A DNA stretch of 64,000 nucleotides from Onthophagus taurus (GCF_036711975.1 NC_091968.1:2108001-2172000), one strand, 5' to 3'; numbered from the stretch's first letter, positions 12,035 to 24,439 are shown. The notes: a model not told the origin generated them from the sequence alone. Numbers and translations are program-made.

Positions 12035-15000
12035 TTACACTTTATTATTTCTCGCTTTAAAATCAATCCACAATCCCGATTTAGGTATTGCCATAACAAC
12101 AAACGGGTTTAAATCAAAAGGATTTCCGGTTTTTGGGTTAACACTAATTTCGAATTCTTTTATAATAGCAATCGTGGATATTTTCATTAAATAAACGGCC
12201 AATTTCATTCCGGCACAATATCTTTTTCCAATTCCAAAAGGAATATAAGTCCCTTTTATAATTTTGTTTTTATTTTTTTCGGAAAATCGTTCCGGAATAA
12301 ATTCTTGGGCGTATTTAAAATATCTTTCATCGTGATGCATTCCAATAACTGAAGCAGCAATTGACATTCCCGGTTCTACACTAACAATTTCATCTTGATC
12401 ATTTTTCACTTTAAATTCGAAATAACCAGTACATCTTTTCATATTGATTTGAACAGCTGGATATAATCTCAATGTTTCTACAAAGAAATATTTTTATTTG
12501 TTGTGGTCTTATGATATAGTCTTGTGTCGATCTGGTATAAATGTAGCGTCTCGGCCACAAGCGACCTCGACTTATTACAGTGACATCGTTTATATTTCAA
12601 TGTATTATAATGTTTATATTTACGGGTCTATTCCCTATTGGCACGGGAAGGATAATATAAATGAACAAATTTACCATTTTAATATACAAATGTATAATTA
12701 TCTACGAAAAATAGGTCCTACGGGAAACAGTTATGTAGAAACAAATTCTTTAATTGGCAAAATAGATAATACTAGGGATGGTTTGCATGTTAGATTGTCT
12801 GGTAAACGTAAGTTATTGTTTTATATTGCTAAATTAATTGTTAATATCAGCGAGAAACATGGCTGTTCCAATGATCGGAACTTAATTAGGGTAAACGTAG
12901 TCGAACTTGATCGCGCACCAAACGAATCTCTGCTAAGTGCCCCCGGAAATCGTACTAAAAGTTTTTCAAATTTGCGCGTACACGAGGAAATGTCTTAGCT
13001 ATAAGTGGTCCGATTGTAAATCACTTATGTAATGGAGGGGGCGATGTTCATGCAAAGTTTGCGTAGAAAGATTTTTGAGCTAGAGGGTTTTGTTATAGAT
13101 AAAAAATATACACTGTTGGAAATAATTCACGAGCACACCCTGTATAATCTGAACGCGTGTGTCTAGCGGAATAAAATTTGGTATGGAAGTAGTACTAAAG
13201 TAGTGTAACTTACTCTCACATGGAGAGCGGCACAACTCTGCTGGGAGATGAAAACATCAATAGCGAGAGTATCCCCCGTGAGCTTCGCGTACCATCGCTA
13301 CACGACGTGGCATGGAGTCTATAAGTCGGTGTATTGTAGCGAGAGGGATGGCCAACTATGCCACCTCAACTCGCCTCCATAGCTCCAAAACGTTAGCCGG
13401 GGAAGCCGGATAACGTTGAAGTCTCCGACCAGTCATTTTCCAAACATGTTCGATTGGACTCAGATCCGGAAAACGAGCTGACCTAGGAAGCATTCGTATA
13501 CGGTGCTCTTCCGCAACGGTCTGTACAATACGCCCGATGTTCGTTCGGACGTTGTCGTGCATGTATAGGAGACCTGGACGCCGCCGAACGTAGGGAAGCA
13601 CAACGGACCGTAGCACCTCATCTACGTATCGTTGACCCGTCATGGTCTGCTATACACGCAGCAGACATGTACGTCCACCATGTGTAATAGCACCCCATAC
13701 CATAATGCTCGGTTGTCGGTGGATAGGGCATTCTTGCACGCACTGCTCGAGTAGACGATCACCACGTCTCCGACGAACTAAAATTCGCGCATCACCGGTG
13801 CTCAATTCGAATCTTGATTCGTTGGAAAACAAAATGTCCCTCTACTCGGCAATCTACTAATGCATAGCGTTGACCCGCTCGTGACGTATGCTGCGGTGCT
13901 CGGGTGTTACTGGAATCCGCTGTATTGCACGACGCGCGCGCAGTCTACTCTCTACCAAACGCCGCCATACAGTTCGCGTAGTGAGTGCGCCTTCCCCTGC
14001 CGGTGGCCAAACAGCTCCAAGTTGCCTTGAGGAGGACGCACACGACGCTAAAGCGCTGAGCACAAGAGTGCAATCCTCGTGTGCTGGGGTTGCGCAGGGC
14101 CGTCCCGGCCGCGGCTGTAGCTACCTATGTCCAACCTCAGACCATTCTCGCCATGCTCGTTGCACTGCCGATAACGACCGCTCGAGACGACGCGCAATTT
14201 CACGGAACGATACACCCTCAATGTGCATACCCACAAACATTCCTCGCCCAAACTCGCTTAAGTAACGCGATCGCTCATCCATTGCGCACAGAGTACGATA
14301 ACAATGTGGTCCCTCACATCATACTAAAAACGACCGGTATTTTCCATCCACTTCGGTCTCCATAGCGACGGAATGTTCCACTTGGAAGGGCGGCTCAGTC
14401 AACAATGCCGCGACGGAACAACTCGAAACTCACTGAATAAACTCGTCTACAGTAAAGCTTTGTGCTCCGCAAATATTATGGATTTATCTTCACGCGTTCA
14501 GATTATATAGGGTGTGCTCGTGAATTATTTCCAACAGTGTAGTATTTTATGCCTAAACGAGCATTGGTTATATGAAAATGGATCTAACATATTAAAGATA
14601 AGTGATTTGAAAATAATTTCTGGCTTTTGCAGATCGCTGCACTCCCATGGCGGAGTCGCTATTTATACTAGAAAAACAGTATCCCTTAGGTCCTTGTCGT
14701 TTGATATTGTGAGTTACTCCAATGAGCTGTACTTTGAGGTTGCAGAGAATAATTGTAATGACTAAGGCTCGTTACTACAATCTTCTGGTTAAGCTATCTA
14801 AGGGATTATTACCACGGTTACAAAAGATGGTAGTAATGGACCTAAGGCACGGAACTTTTGTAACAAGAGGATACGATTTCCCCCCTCCACTTGTTCTCAG
14901 TGGCTTCCTAGAAAACAAACCCAGAAGACTAGCCAATGAGAACAAGTGGAGGGGGGAAATCGAATCGTTTTGTTACAAAAGTTCTGTGCCCTAGTAATGA

Positions 15001-18000
15001 CATACAAATTGTAATCGTATATCGTTCTCCTCGGGGTAGTTTGACTCTTTTATGACGAGATTGGACATGTTATTGAGCAAACTAATTTTGAATAGGAATA
15101 TTGTCCTGACCGGCGATTTTAATGTACAGGGTCAGCCAAACTCGACGCCCCACTTTTTTTATGGGAAACAGGTAAATTTTCGAAAAAAAAATGTATACCA
15201 TTTTAAATAGTATCTTCTCAGCTTTAAGAAACATCAGGCGTTACAAATATTGGACGACGACGCTAGGCGTCGCGACGTACACAAATTAATTTTTTCAAGG
15301 AACACATTTTTTTCGGTTTAGCAATAGGATGCCTATATAATTCTTAGCAATGTTGAATAAGAAAGTTTTTTATATCTCTAATAGTTTTTAGCGGGATATG
15401 TAAATTAATATTGACGAGTGTTATCCTTATCAGGATTTTTTGTTTAAGATGTTCAACGTTGTTTGTGGGACTACTTTATACAATATTCTTGATTGTGCCC
15501 CATAAAAAGAAGTCCATGCAGCTTAAGTCTGGTGACTTAGCTGACCAACACACTGTACAAGATCTTCCTATTCATCTTTCAGGATATACGCGGTTCATAT
15601 ATTGCGTAACAACGCAATATGATATTGTGATAGGGCGGTCCATCCATTTGAAACCATACATTTTCCTGCATAAGAGGTATATCTTGCAATAAATCGGGCA
15701 CTTCATTTTCTAAGAAATGGAGACAGATTGGGCCATTAAAATTGTAATCGAAAAAATATGGACCCACTAAATATCGATCGATTATGCCGCACCTTACATT
15801 AATTCCAAAGTGGCCTTGATTTTTGACTTCATTAATCACATTAGGATTTTCAGTGGCCCAGTATCTTTCATTCTGCCTATTTGGAAGCCCATTACTTACA
15901 AATCGGCTCTCATCAGTGACATCAGTCCATCAAATGTTCTTATATATTCTTCTATTGTAGTCTTCCAATATGGCCATATCCGCTAAAAAATCTATACGTT
16001 TATTACGGTTATCTTCATTTAAAAGCTGCAAGTTCTACAATTTGTATGCAAAATATCCATTCGTCTTAAGTATTCGACGTATGGAGGAATAGGAAAAATT
16101 TAATTGTTGACTTGCCATATTAACAGATGCTCTAGGATTATGTTCAAAAAACTGACAAACTTCAGCTACGACGCCATCATTACATACGGTTTTTTTAATA
16201 GGAACGTGTTTCCTACAGGAAAACGCGTCTGTATTTTTCTTAAATTTTGTTACAATCGGGTAAAAAACTTGTGGCCCGGAACAGCTCGGTCTGGATACTT
16301 TTTGCGATAAAGTCGGACAGCTGCCCTTGAATTACTGCGATTAATTCACCCTAAATTAAAAGTATGTCAACGTTTTCCTGGTGATTTGCCATTTTTAAGA
16401 AACAAATGCAAGACTAAATTTGACACCGAGTCAAATTAACAAATGTTCATATACAGGGTGATTGACATCATAAAAAAATTTATATATATTATGTATATAG
16501 AAGGTCATCTCCCCACTATTTTTTGGTACAAGCGCTCCCAAGGGGATTGTGAGGGAACTAATTAGGTTAAAGCGCGAAATTTAAATATGAGTATTTCTAT
16601 ACCGGTTACCATTACTTTATTTTGAAGAGGTTAAGCGCATTTTCCAAATAAATAGCAAAAAATATTAATTTAAAGTTTTTCCAATATAATATTCATAATT
16701 TTTAACGTATATTGCTCTCATTGGCTGAGAGCGCCAATTTATCTATCGGATACACTTATCAAGAGGTAGTAAAAGTGGCCCTAACTTATTTAAATACTTA
16801 ACTAAAGGATATAAAACACTAAGCCAAAAGAACGTAAGGAAGAAAATTTGCTTATACAACGGGGTTATCACACTAAACGACAAAACAAAAATGTGACGTT
16901 TGCTTTCACCTCTGAGTTTGACGTTACACATAAATTTTTCTATGGTTACAAGCGCTTTGTTTGTGTAGATAATGCAGATTGCTGCAAATTCAGTTTACAA
17001 CGTCATCCAGTGGATTGTGAGGGTATTAAATCTCGGTCTACATTTTTATAGTAGTAAGATTGCACACCATGGTCCCAATGATGAGGATATTGAACACTGA
17101 GCTTTCTCTTATTTTCAAAAATATTATGAATACGTCTAGGATATAAGCTCTAAAAATACACAGCAAACGCATAGACCATAAGAATAGCTGGGCGTGGAAA
17201 GTGGTGTGACGTAGTTTGCGGGCAGGTTGTCACAACAATGGATGTAGCAGTCCTGTTAGATTCTACTGTCCTTGTATTTGTCAATTTTTTTCACCCATCT
17301 CGACTGTGAGAGATGCTAAAACACGCAGCTATCACAATCAACCTGAGGGTGCCGCCAGGGTTAAATTTAGGTTTGCGGAAGTGAGTTTTATCCAGCTACG
17401 TGAAGTTCTCTGTTCATTAAAAAATTCATCGAGTAAAGATGCCTATTCATTGAACGCTGCATTGGTGAGGCCTGTTGTTGATCTTATAAATGTTCCTCTA
17501 TGTAAGTTGATTAATCAGTGTATCGTTTCCGAAACATTTCCTTTCTGTCTCAAGGTCGCGAGAATTGGACCTGTGCACAAAAAGGGGCCTACTGACGATG
17601 TTGCGAACTTTTTTCGGATTTTCGGTAAAATTTTTTAGACTGTGCTGAAAAATCAAATTGTGTGTTTCCTAGAAGAAAACAGTTTATTGCACCTAATTTG
17701 GGTTTAGGAGAGGTAAATCGACGTCGGCTGCTGTCAGTATACTTATGGAATTTGTGTTGCGTTGCTTTGATGATAGGTTATATGCCCAGGTATCCTTTTA
17801 CGACCTGACAAAGGCATTTGACGGCGTCTCTCACGAGCTTCTTCTGCGTAAGCTCTGTCTACTTCATTTTGATAATAATAGTGTGAGTTTAATAAAATCC
17901 TATCTGGAAGATCGCGTTCAATATGTTACATATAATAATCAGTCATCTGGTAGTTTGCCTATCAAGTACGGAGTCCCACAGAGATCGGTTCTCGGCCCTA

Positions 18001-21000
18001 TATTATTCATAAACGATCTGTTAACCCTTAGTAATAATAACAACGAAATTATTCTTTTTGCCGATGACACTAGTGCATTGCAGAAATCTGGTAACCTGTG
18101 TGATCTGGAGCAACTAGTTGATGAATCCCAAAAAATATTTTTAACTGGTTTTCTGAGAATCGTCTTAGTGTGAATGAACACAAAACACAGTCCCTAATTT
18201 TCTCATTAAGGCCGCATACTTTAAATGACAATAGCTCAGTTAAATACACTGTTGGAAATAATTCACGAGCACACCCTATATAATCTGAACGCGTGAACAT
18301 AAATCCATAATTTTTGCGGAGCATAAAGATTTACTGTAGACGAGTTTATTCAGGGAGTTTCGAGTTGTTCCGTCACGGCATTGTTGACTGAGCCGCCCTT
18401 CCAAGTGGAACATTCCGTCGCTATGGAGACCGAAGTGGATGGAAAATACTGGTCGTTTTTAGTGTGGTGTGCGGGACCACATTGTTATCGTACTCTGTGC
18501 GCAATGGATGGACGATCGCGTTACTTAAGCGAGTGAGGAATGTTTGTGGGTATGCACATTGAGGGTGTATCGTTCTGCGAAATTGCGCGTCGTCTCGAGC
18601 GGTCGTTATCGGCAGTGCAACGGGCATGGCGAGAATGGTCTGAGGTAGGACATAGGTACCTACAGCCGCGGCCTGGACGGCCCTGCGCGTCCCCAGCACT
18701 CGAGGATCACGTTCTTGTGCTCAGCGCTTTAGCGTCGTGTGTGTCCTCCTCAAGGCAACTTGGAGCTGTTTGGCCACTGGCAGGGGAAGGCGCACTCACT
18801 ACGCGAACTGTACGGCGGCGTTTGGTAGATAGTGGACTGGCGCGCGCGTCGGTCGTGCGATACGGCGGATTCAAGTAACACCCGAGCACCGCAGCATACG
18901 TCACGAGTGGGTCGACGCTAGGCATTAGTAGATTGCCGAGTAGAGGGACATTTTGTTTTCCGACGAATGACCGTGATGATCGTCTACTCGAGCAGTGTCT
19001 GCAAGAACGCCCTATCCACCGACAACCGAGCATTATGGTATGGGGTGCGATTACATATGGTGGACGTACACGTCTGCTGCGTGTATAGCAGACCATGACG
19101 AGTCAACGATACGTGGATGAGATGCTACGGTCCGTTGTGCTTCCCTACGTTCGGCGGCTCCCAGGTCTGCTATACATGCACGACAAAGTACGACAGCACA
19201 TCGGGCGTGTTGTACAGACCTTTGTGGAAGAGCACTGTATGAATGCTTCCATGGCTAGCTCGGATTCCGCATCTGAATCCGATCAAACATGTTTGGGACA
19301 TGATTGGTCGGAGACTTCTACGTTATCCGGCTTCCTCGGCTAAAGTTGAGGAGCTATGGAGGCGAGTTGAGGTGGCATGGTTGGCCATCCCTCTCGCTAC
19401 AATATAGCGACTTATAGACTCCATGCCACGTCGTGTAGCGATTGTACGCGAAGCTCATGGGGGATACTCTCGCTATTGATGTTTCTCCTCCCAGCAGAGT
19501 TGTGCCGTTCTCCATGTGAGAGTAAGTTACACTACTTTAGTACTACTTCTATACCAAATTTTATTGCGCGTTCAGTGTATCTCGGAATTCACCTTGATGC
19601 CAAACTTACATGGGATTCTTCATTTGATTAAAAGGTTAAATACCAGTATTTTTTTGATTCGTAGCTTAGTGAGAGTGGTATCGCCGAAGATGGCACTTGC
19701 TGCCTATTTTGTACATTTTTATTCTCATATGACGTACGGCATTTTGTGTTGGGGGCATTCTGCTCACGCTTCGTTTGTCTTCCGTACTCAGCTAAGATGT
19801 GTGAGAGTTCTGGCAGGCATGGGTTTCGCGGAGTGTTACAGGGCAAAGTTTATTGAATTTGGAATTCTTACTTTTCCTTGTGCGTACATTTTCAATTGTT
19901 TACTGTTTATAAAGAATAACTTAAACGGTTACAGCAAAAATCGGGATTATCATTCTTATAATACCCGGAATAAAGGTGACCTTGTTTCAGATTTTACTCG
20001 AACGACAAGGGCTAGATATGGCGCAAATTTTTACGGTTTAAAATTATATAACGCTTTACCAGAACGAGTGAGAAATTTAGAAGCACTGAAATTTAAAGTA
20101 GTATTAAAAAGGTATTAACTTGATAAGGCCTTTTACAGTGTGGATAAATTTCTAACCAGTGATTTTACTGAATTGATGTGACCATCTCGCCATTCACTGT
20201 TAGTTGTTTAGCTAGTGCATATATCTATTATAATACATAATGTTTTTCCGTCATAACAAGAAACTATTGTGTTTGTCTAAATAATGTAGGTACATTTATA
20301 TTTTGTATGTTCTGCTGATGTATGACTTGTGAAATAGCTTCGGCTGACATATCATCAATAAAGAATTATTATTATTATTATTAACCCGAGGCAGTACGTT
20401 GTTTGACACCAACCTTGTGTTGATGTAGCGCTTCGGCTGCAAGCGACCTTGACTTATTATAATGACCATAAGGTAAACTGAATTAAGCGAAATGAAAGAA
20501 TTTTCACCATAAGCGAAGACACATTGTAAATACCATAAATAATAAAGTTATACTTTACCTGAAATAACACAATCTAAATAAGACATTTCTTGAATAGCAT
20601 CAAACGTTATTTTATCATCATATTTTTTTAAAACTTCATCTATTTCAATTTGAAGTTTCTTTTGAACTCCTAAATGCGAAGCTAAAGAATACAAAACGTA
20701 ACTTTCTTGGTTAGCCGTTGTTGGATCTAAAATAAACGAGAAAGCAAACGATAAAAGATTCATTTCATCACTCTTTTTATCGTTTTTTGTTAATTTTAAA
20801 ATTTGGTCTATAATGTGGTTGTTCTTAATTTGATTGTCATATCGATATTTTGTTGCTATCTTTATAGTTTTCTTGACGTATTCAACAAATGATGCAGATA
20901 TAATTCTAAAATTAAAAAAATATATAATTTATAATTTAAAATATTTTTTTTAAGTACTTTAAACGTAATAATTTGGCGAGATTTGGCGCAACTACCATAA

Positions 21001-23768
21001 CGAATATCTTCAAACCAAATGTTATTGTTGGATCCATAAATGTTTGAGACATTTGTCGAAACACAGCGTTATCATCTTTAAATGAGTTTCCTACAACTCC
21101 AAAAGCTGATAAAGCATTCGCATCGGCTACATATCTTGATATTAAATCACGAGCTTCTAAAGTTTTATTTTTATGGATATGATCAATAAGATCTTTAATA
21201 CCTTCTACTAAAAAGGGCAATACTTGTTTTATCTAAAATAAAATATAAAGTGAATTTCACTTAAGATACAATATACAAAAATATATTTCCATAGAAACCA
21301 GGAAACTTTGTCCCACATAAAATGCGACATGTCAATATAATTTAAAATTACAGTAAAACCTCAATATAACGGATTAATACGGGGAAGGCAGTGTCCGTTA
21401 TAGATCAATAAAAATATACAACTATATAGCGCTTAATAACAAATAAAACTAGACTAACACTAGCACTAGAACTTAGCGCTAGTTAGCATAAAATATCACT
21501 GTTACATATTTTTATTGAACCAAAACTAGAACTAACACTGGAGCTAAACCCGAAACTTTCTAGTTGTAGGTCTAGTGTTAGTTCTAGTTTTAATTGTTAT
21601 ACAGCGCTAGACTGTTGTATATTCTTATTGAACTAAAAGTAGAACTAACACTGGACCAAGAACTGGAATCATTCGGCTATAGCCGTTTTATGAGACGCAC
21701 GGCTAAACCCGAATGTTTCTAGTTCTAGGTCTAATGTTAGTTCTAGTGACAGTGTAAGTGTAAAACTAGAACTAACACTATACCTAGAACTAGAATCATT
21801 TGGGTTTAGCCGCACGTCTCAAAAGACGGCTAAACCCAAATGATTCTAGTTTTAGGTATACTGTTAGTTTTATATAGCAACAGTGCTAGTTTAAAACTAG
21901 AACTAATACTAGACCTAGAACTAGAAACATTTGAGAAACTTTGAAACTTTCTAGTTGTAAGTCTAGTGTGAGTTCTAGTTTTAATTGTTATACAGCGCTA
22001 GACTGTTGTATATTCTTATTGAACTAAAAGTAGAACTAACACTAGACCAAGAACTAGAATCATTCGGCTTTAGCCGTTTTATGAGACGCACGGCTAAACC
22101 CGAATGTTTCTAGTTCTAGGTCTAATGTTAGTTCTAGTGACAGTGTAAGTGTAAAACTAGAACTAACACTATACCTAGAACTAGAATCATTTGAGTTTAG
22201 CCGCATGTCTCAAAAGACGGCTAAACCCAAATGATTCTAGTTCTAGGTCTAATGTTAGTTCTAGTGACAGTGTAAGTGTAAAACTAGAACCAACACTATA
22301 CCTAGAACTAGAATCATTTGGGTTTAGCCGCACGTCTCAAAAGACGGCTAAACCCAAATGATTCTAGTTCTAGGTATAGTGTTAGTTTTATATAGTAACA
22401 GTGCTAGTTTTAATTGTTATACAGCGTTAGACAGTTGTATATTTTTATTGAACTAAAAGTAGAACTAACACTAGACCAAGAACTAGAATCATTCGGCTTT
22501 AGCCGTCTTATGAGACGCACGGCTATACCCGAATGTTTCTAGTTCTAGGTCTAATGTTAGTTCTAGTGTTAATGCAAAGGTAAAACTAGAACTAATACTA
22601 TACCTAGAACTAGAATCATTTGGGTTTAGCCGTCTTTTGAGACGTGCGGCTAAACCCAAATGATTCTAGTTCTAGGTATAGTGTTAGTTCTAGTTTTACA
22701 CTAGCACTGTTAGTATGTAGAATTAACACTAGACCAAGGACTAGCATCATTCGGGTTTAGCCGTCTTTTGAGACGTGCGGCTAATCCCAAATGATTCTAG
22801 TTCTAGGTATAGTGTTAGTTTTATATAGTAACAGTGCTAGTTTTAATTGTTATACAGCGTAAGACTGTTGTATATTTTTATTGAACTAAAAGTAGAACTA
22901 ACACTAGACCAAGAACTAGAATCATTCGGGTTTAGCCGTCTTTTGAGACTTGCGGCTAATCCCAAATGATTCTAGTTCTAGGTATAGTGTTAGTTTTATA
23001 TAGTAACAGTACTAATTTTAATTGTTATGCTAGATTCGCCGTTTTTAGAGACGACTAAACCCGTCTGGTTCTAGATCTAGTATTAGTTCTAGTTTTATAC
23101 TAGCACTATCACTAGAACTAACTAAGAAGTTTTAGGTCTAGTGTTACATCATCTTTTCCAAGCAAAACTGTTCCTTTTGCAAAACTACCCAATACCTGTA
23201 CTATTAAGCTATGTTGCATTTTATGTGGAACAGTAACTATGGTTATTGCATTAATATATTGCGAGTTATATGAAATTCCCGATATACTTTTCGTGTTGTT
23301 AATATTGGTGTAAATAATTCCCTATTTTTCTTCCATTTTTGACCAACATTTGAAAATAACATTCCTGCTAAAACGGGATCCAAACTTGGTTCAACGGTTA
23401 ATTCATTTTTCCAAAATGAATCAGAACCGTGCACAAAGGCTTCTTCAATAAGATCGGGTGTTGTTAATAAAAGACATGGTGTTCTCATTTTATAGAAACC
23501 AACAAATGGGGATTTTGAATATTTACTGAAATAAAATTAATTATTATATTTTTATTCAATTTCTTTTTGTATTTTATTACCGATATATCTCTCCAACTAT
23601 TTGAGGAATATTTTTGTGAAAAAATGCAGCGTCTTTAATACTCCCAAAAAATAATTTCGGTTGATCGAATGGAATCTTTTTCTTCTTCCAATAATCATAA
23701 TTACACGTTGAATATTTATACAACGCAATAATAAAAAGAACCAACAAAATTAAGTATAACATAGTCAT
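12035..23768 (-). CDS. Cytochrome P450, CYP6/CYP3-clan-like
   Basis: A microsomal heme monooxygenase, likely of detoxification or secondary metabolism. Exons (minus): 23768-23581, 23525-23288, 21232-20958, 20905-20559, 12477-12035; phases match and give 496 aa. Start is the first ATG, MTMLYLILLVLFIIALYKY, an N-terminal membrane anchor. Seen: helix C WKKNR; ExxR as ETLR, split by intron 4 one base into the Glu codon; FIPERF; heme loop PFGIGKRYCAGMKLA with the Cys ligand; C-terminus FKARNNKV. Odd: the helix I segment that normally reads [AG]GxET is SFILDPTTANQES here, keeping a Thr but with Pro where the acid residue should be. Introns 1 and 3 are 55 and 52 nt, introns 2 and 4 are 2055 and 8081 nt and full of mobile elements. 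The family name cannot be assigned by eye. Confidence 0.92.
13111..14538 (-). mobile_element. Tc1-like transposon, copy 1 (complete TIRs)
   Basis: 1428 bp, bounded by CACTGTTGGAAATAATTCAC and its inverse, flanked by TA on both sides. The minus-strand transposase shows a HTH region, FSNESRFEL (first catalytic Asp replaced by Asn), YMHDNVR (second Asp kept) and LSPIEHVWK (Glu kept). Frames are broken. Removing the element with one TA restores the retrotransposon reading DKKYSILCLNEHW exactly. Confidence 0.92.
15127..16450 (-). mobile_element. Mariner/Tc1-superfamily element remnant
   Basis: The left end is TA then CAGGGTCAGCCAAACTCG at 15127, directly after the retrotransposon motif TGDFNV. 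Minus-strand 15839-15579 encodes a DDE transposase core (GHFGINVRCGIIDRYLVGPYFF, ENVWFQMDGPP with the second Asp). Upstream pieces to about 16400 show degenerate HTH-region matches. The right terminus is unclear: a different terminus, ATACAGGGTGATTGACATC, occurs at 16455. The stretch 16456-17200 holds no gene I recognise. Confidence 0.7.
18247..19577 (+). mobile_element. Tc1-like transposon, copy 2 (right TIR deleted)
   Basis: 1331 bp, same family as copy 1 but in inverted orientation. The left TIR is CACTGTTGGAAATAATTCAC after TA. The right end reads TTCAGTG then TA: most of the TIR is lost between two CAG triplets. The transposase is broken: FSDE is intact but followed by a stop, YMHDKVR keeps its Asp, and NPIKHVWD has Lys where copy 1 has the catalytic Glu. 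Excision with one TA restores SVKYLGIHLDAK in the host retrotransposon. Confidence 0.9.
21250..23281. mobile_element. TIR element with palindromic core, filling P450 intron 2
   Basis: The end near the splice acceptor (AGTGAATTTCACTTAAGATA, then CCCACATAAAATGCGACATG near 21311) is an inverted match to the end near the donor (GGGAATTTCATATAACTCGC, then CCACATAAAATGCAACATAG). The TIRs are thus about 85-95 bp. Both ends are also homologous to those of the element in the Gr intron (44960-48886). The interior is palindromic satellite, with a pogo-like terminus at 21351. The element starts about 6 nt inside the donor and stops about 16 nt before the acceptor. Confidence 0.75.
21443..23140. repeat. 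Palindromic satellite array (P450 intron 2)
   Basis: About ten units with arms TAGAACTAGAATCATTCGGG / CCCGAATGATTCTAGTTCTA and centres such as TTTAGCCGCACGTCTCAAAA. Some spacers contain TTGTATATTTTTATTGAACT. Centres occur in both orientations. Larger blocks (about 430-450 bp) are themselves repeated, for example 21580-21800 and 22000-22220. Confidence 0.92.
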
Positions 23769-24439
23769 CGAAGAATAAGAATTTAAAATAATGAGTTTTT
23801 GTTTCACCTAATTTATATATTTTTCCAACATATCTTAATTTGATGATTACCTTTAATGAAGAAATAAAATTACACTTAAAAACAAAGTATCAGATATAAG
23901 AATGCATTATGCGGTTACCATAATTCATTGGCGTAACGGTAATAGGGTGTCGAAAAATAAATTTTAATACAATAACAAATGTCACTTAATAATTTTTTCT
24001 AAATTCTTCTAAATTTATACTTAATAATTATTTCTAAATTTATAATTAATTACTTCTTTCTAAATTTATCTAAACTCTTAAAAAATAAGGTAAAAAAATA
24101 ATAACATAAAAATAATAGTACAAAAATATACGGGAATGCACGCCATTGACAAATCAATGTTAATTATGCACTTTACGAGCCTAACATTAAACGTATCTAT
24201 TGTACTTTAACATATATCGCCAAATTATGATAACACGTTTAAAAAAATACGAAGAAATTAAATTAATTGGCGTTGTTTAAATTACATCTACAATATTACA
24301 ATGCAGTTAAACGATTTCTAAGGATTTATATCTTTAATGTAAAGCTACAAAATTTCAAGGAATATTTATCATCATGGTTGCAAAAGACTAAAAACTGATT
24401 GCAAAAAATAAATGCTATCTATAGAATGCTATATATTGT
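23769..24439. other. P450 upstream region, no gene seen
   Basis: Very AT-rich stretch 5' of the P450 start. It contains a few near-repeats of TTTCTAAATTTAT and no convincing coding sequence, TIR or promoter element. Confidence 0.5.

Larger units (their letters stand above)
12500..20385 (+). mobile_element. Jockey/CR1-like non-LTR retrotransposon, split by three DNA transposons
   Basis: It lies in P450 intron 4. Order: an ORF-1-like region (12498-12998) with an SGNH-hydrolase-like C-terminal pattern (YVETNSLI then DGLHVRLSGK); endonuclease (SILCLNEHWL, SHGGVAIYTRK, VIVYRSPRGS, TGDFNV) to 15125; RT from 17216 (GPVHKKG, DLTKAFDGVSHELLLRKL, FADDTSALQKSG); thumb (WFSENRLSVNEHKTQSLIFS, YLGIHLDAKLTWD); C-terminal domain to 20118 (YHSYNTRNKGDL, FYGLKLYNALPERVR). 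It ends at a short (ATT)n tail near 20383. Tc1-like elements interrupt it at 13111-14538 and 18247-19577, and mariner-like material at 15127 onward. Frameshifts are present. Confidence 0.85.

Noticed and set aside
23768-23807. Upstream GTG start extending the P450 by 13 residues
   Set aside because: Nuclear genes start at ATG; the first ATG (23768) directly precedes the membrane anchor, as usual in microsomal P450s.
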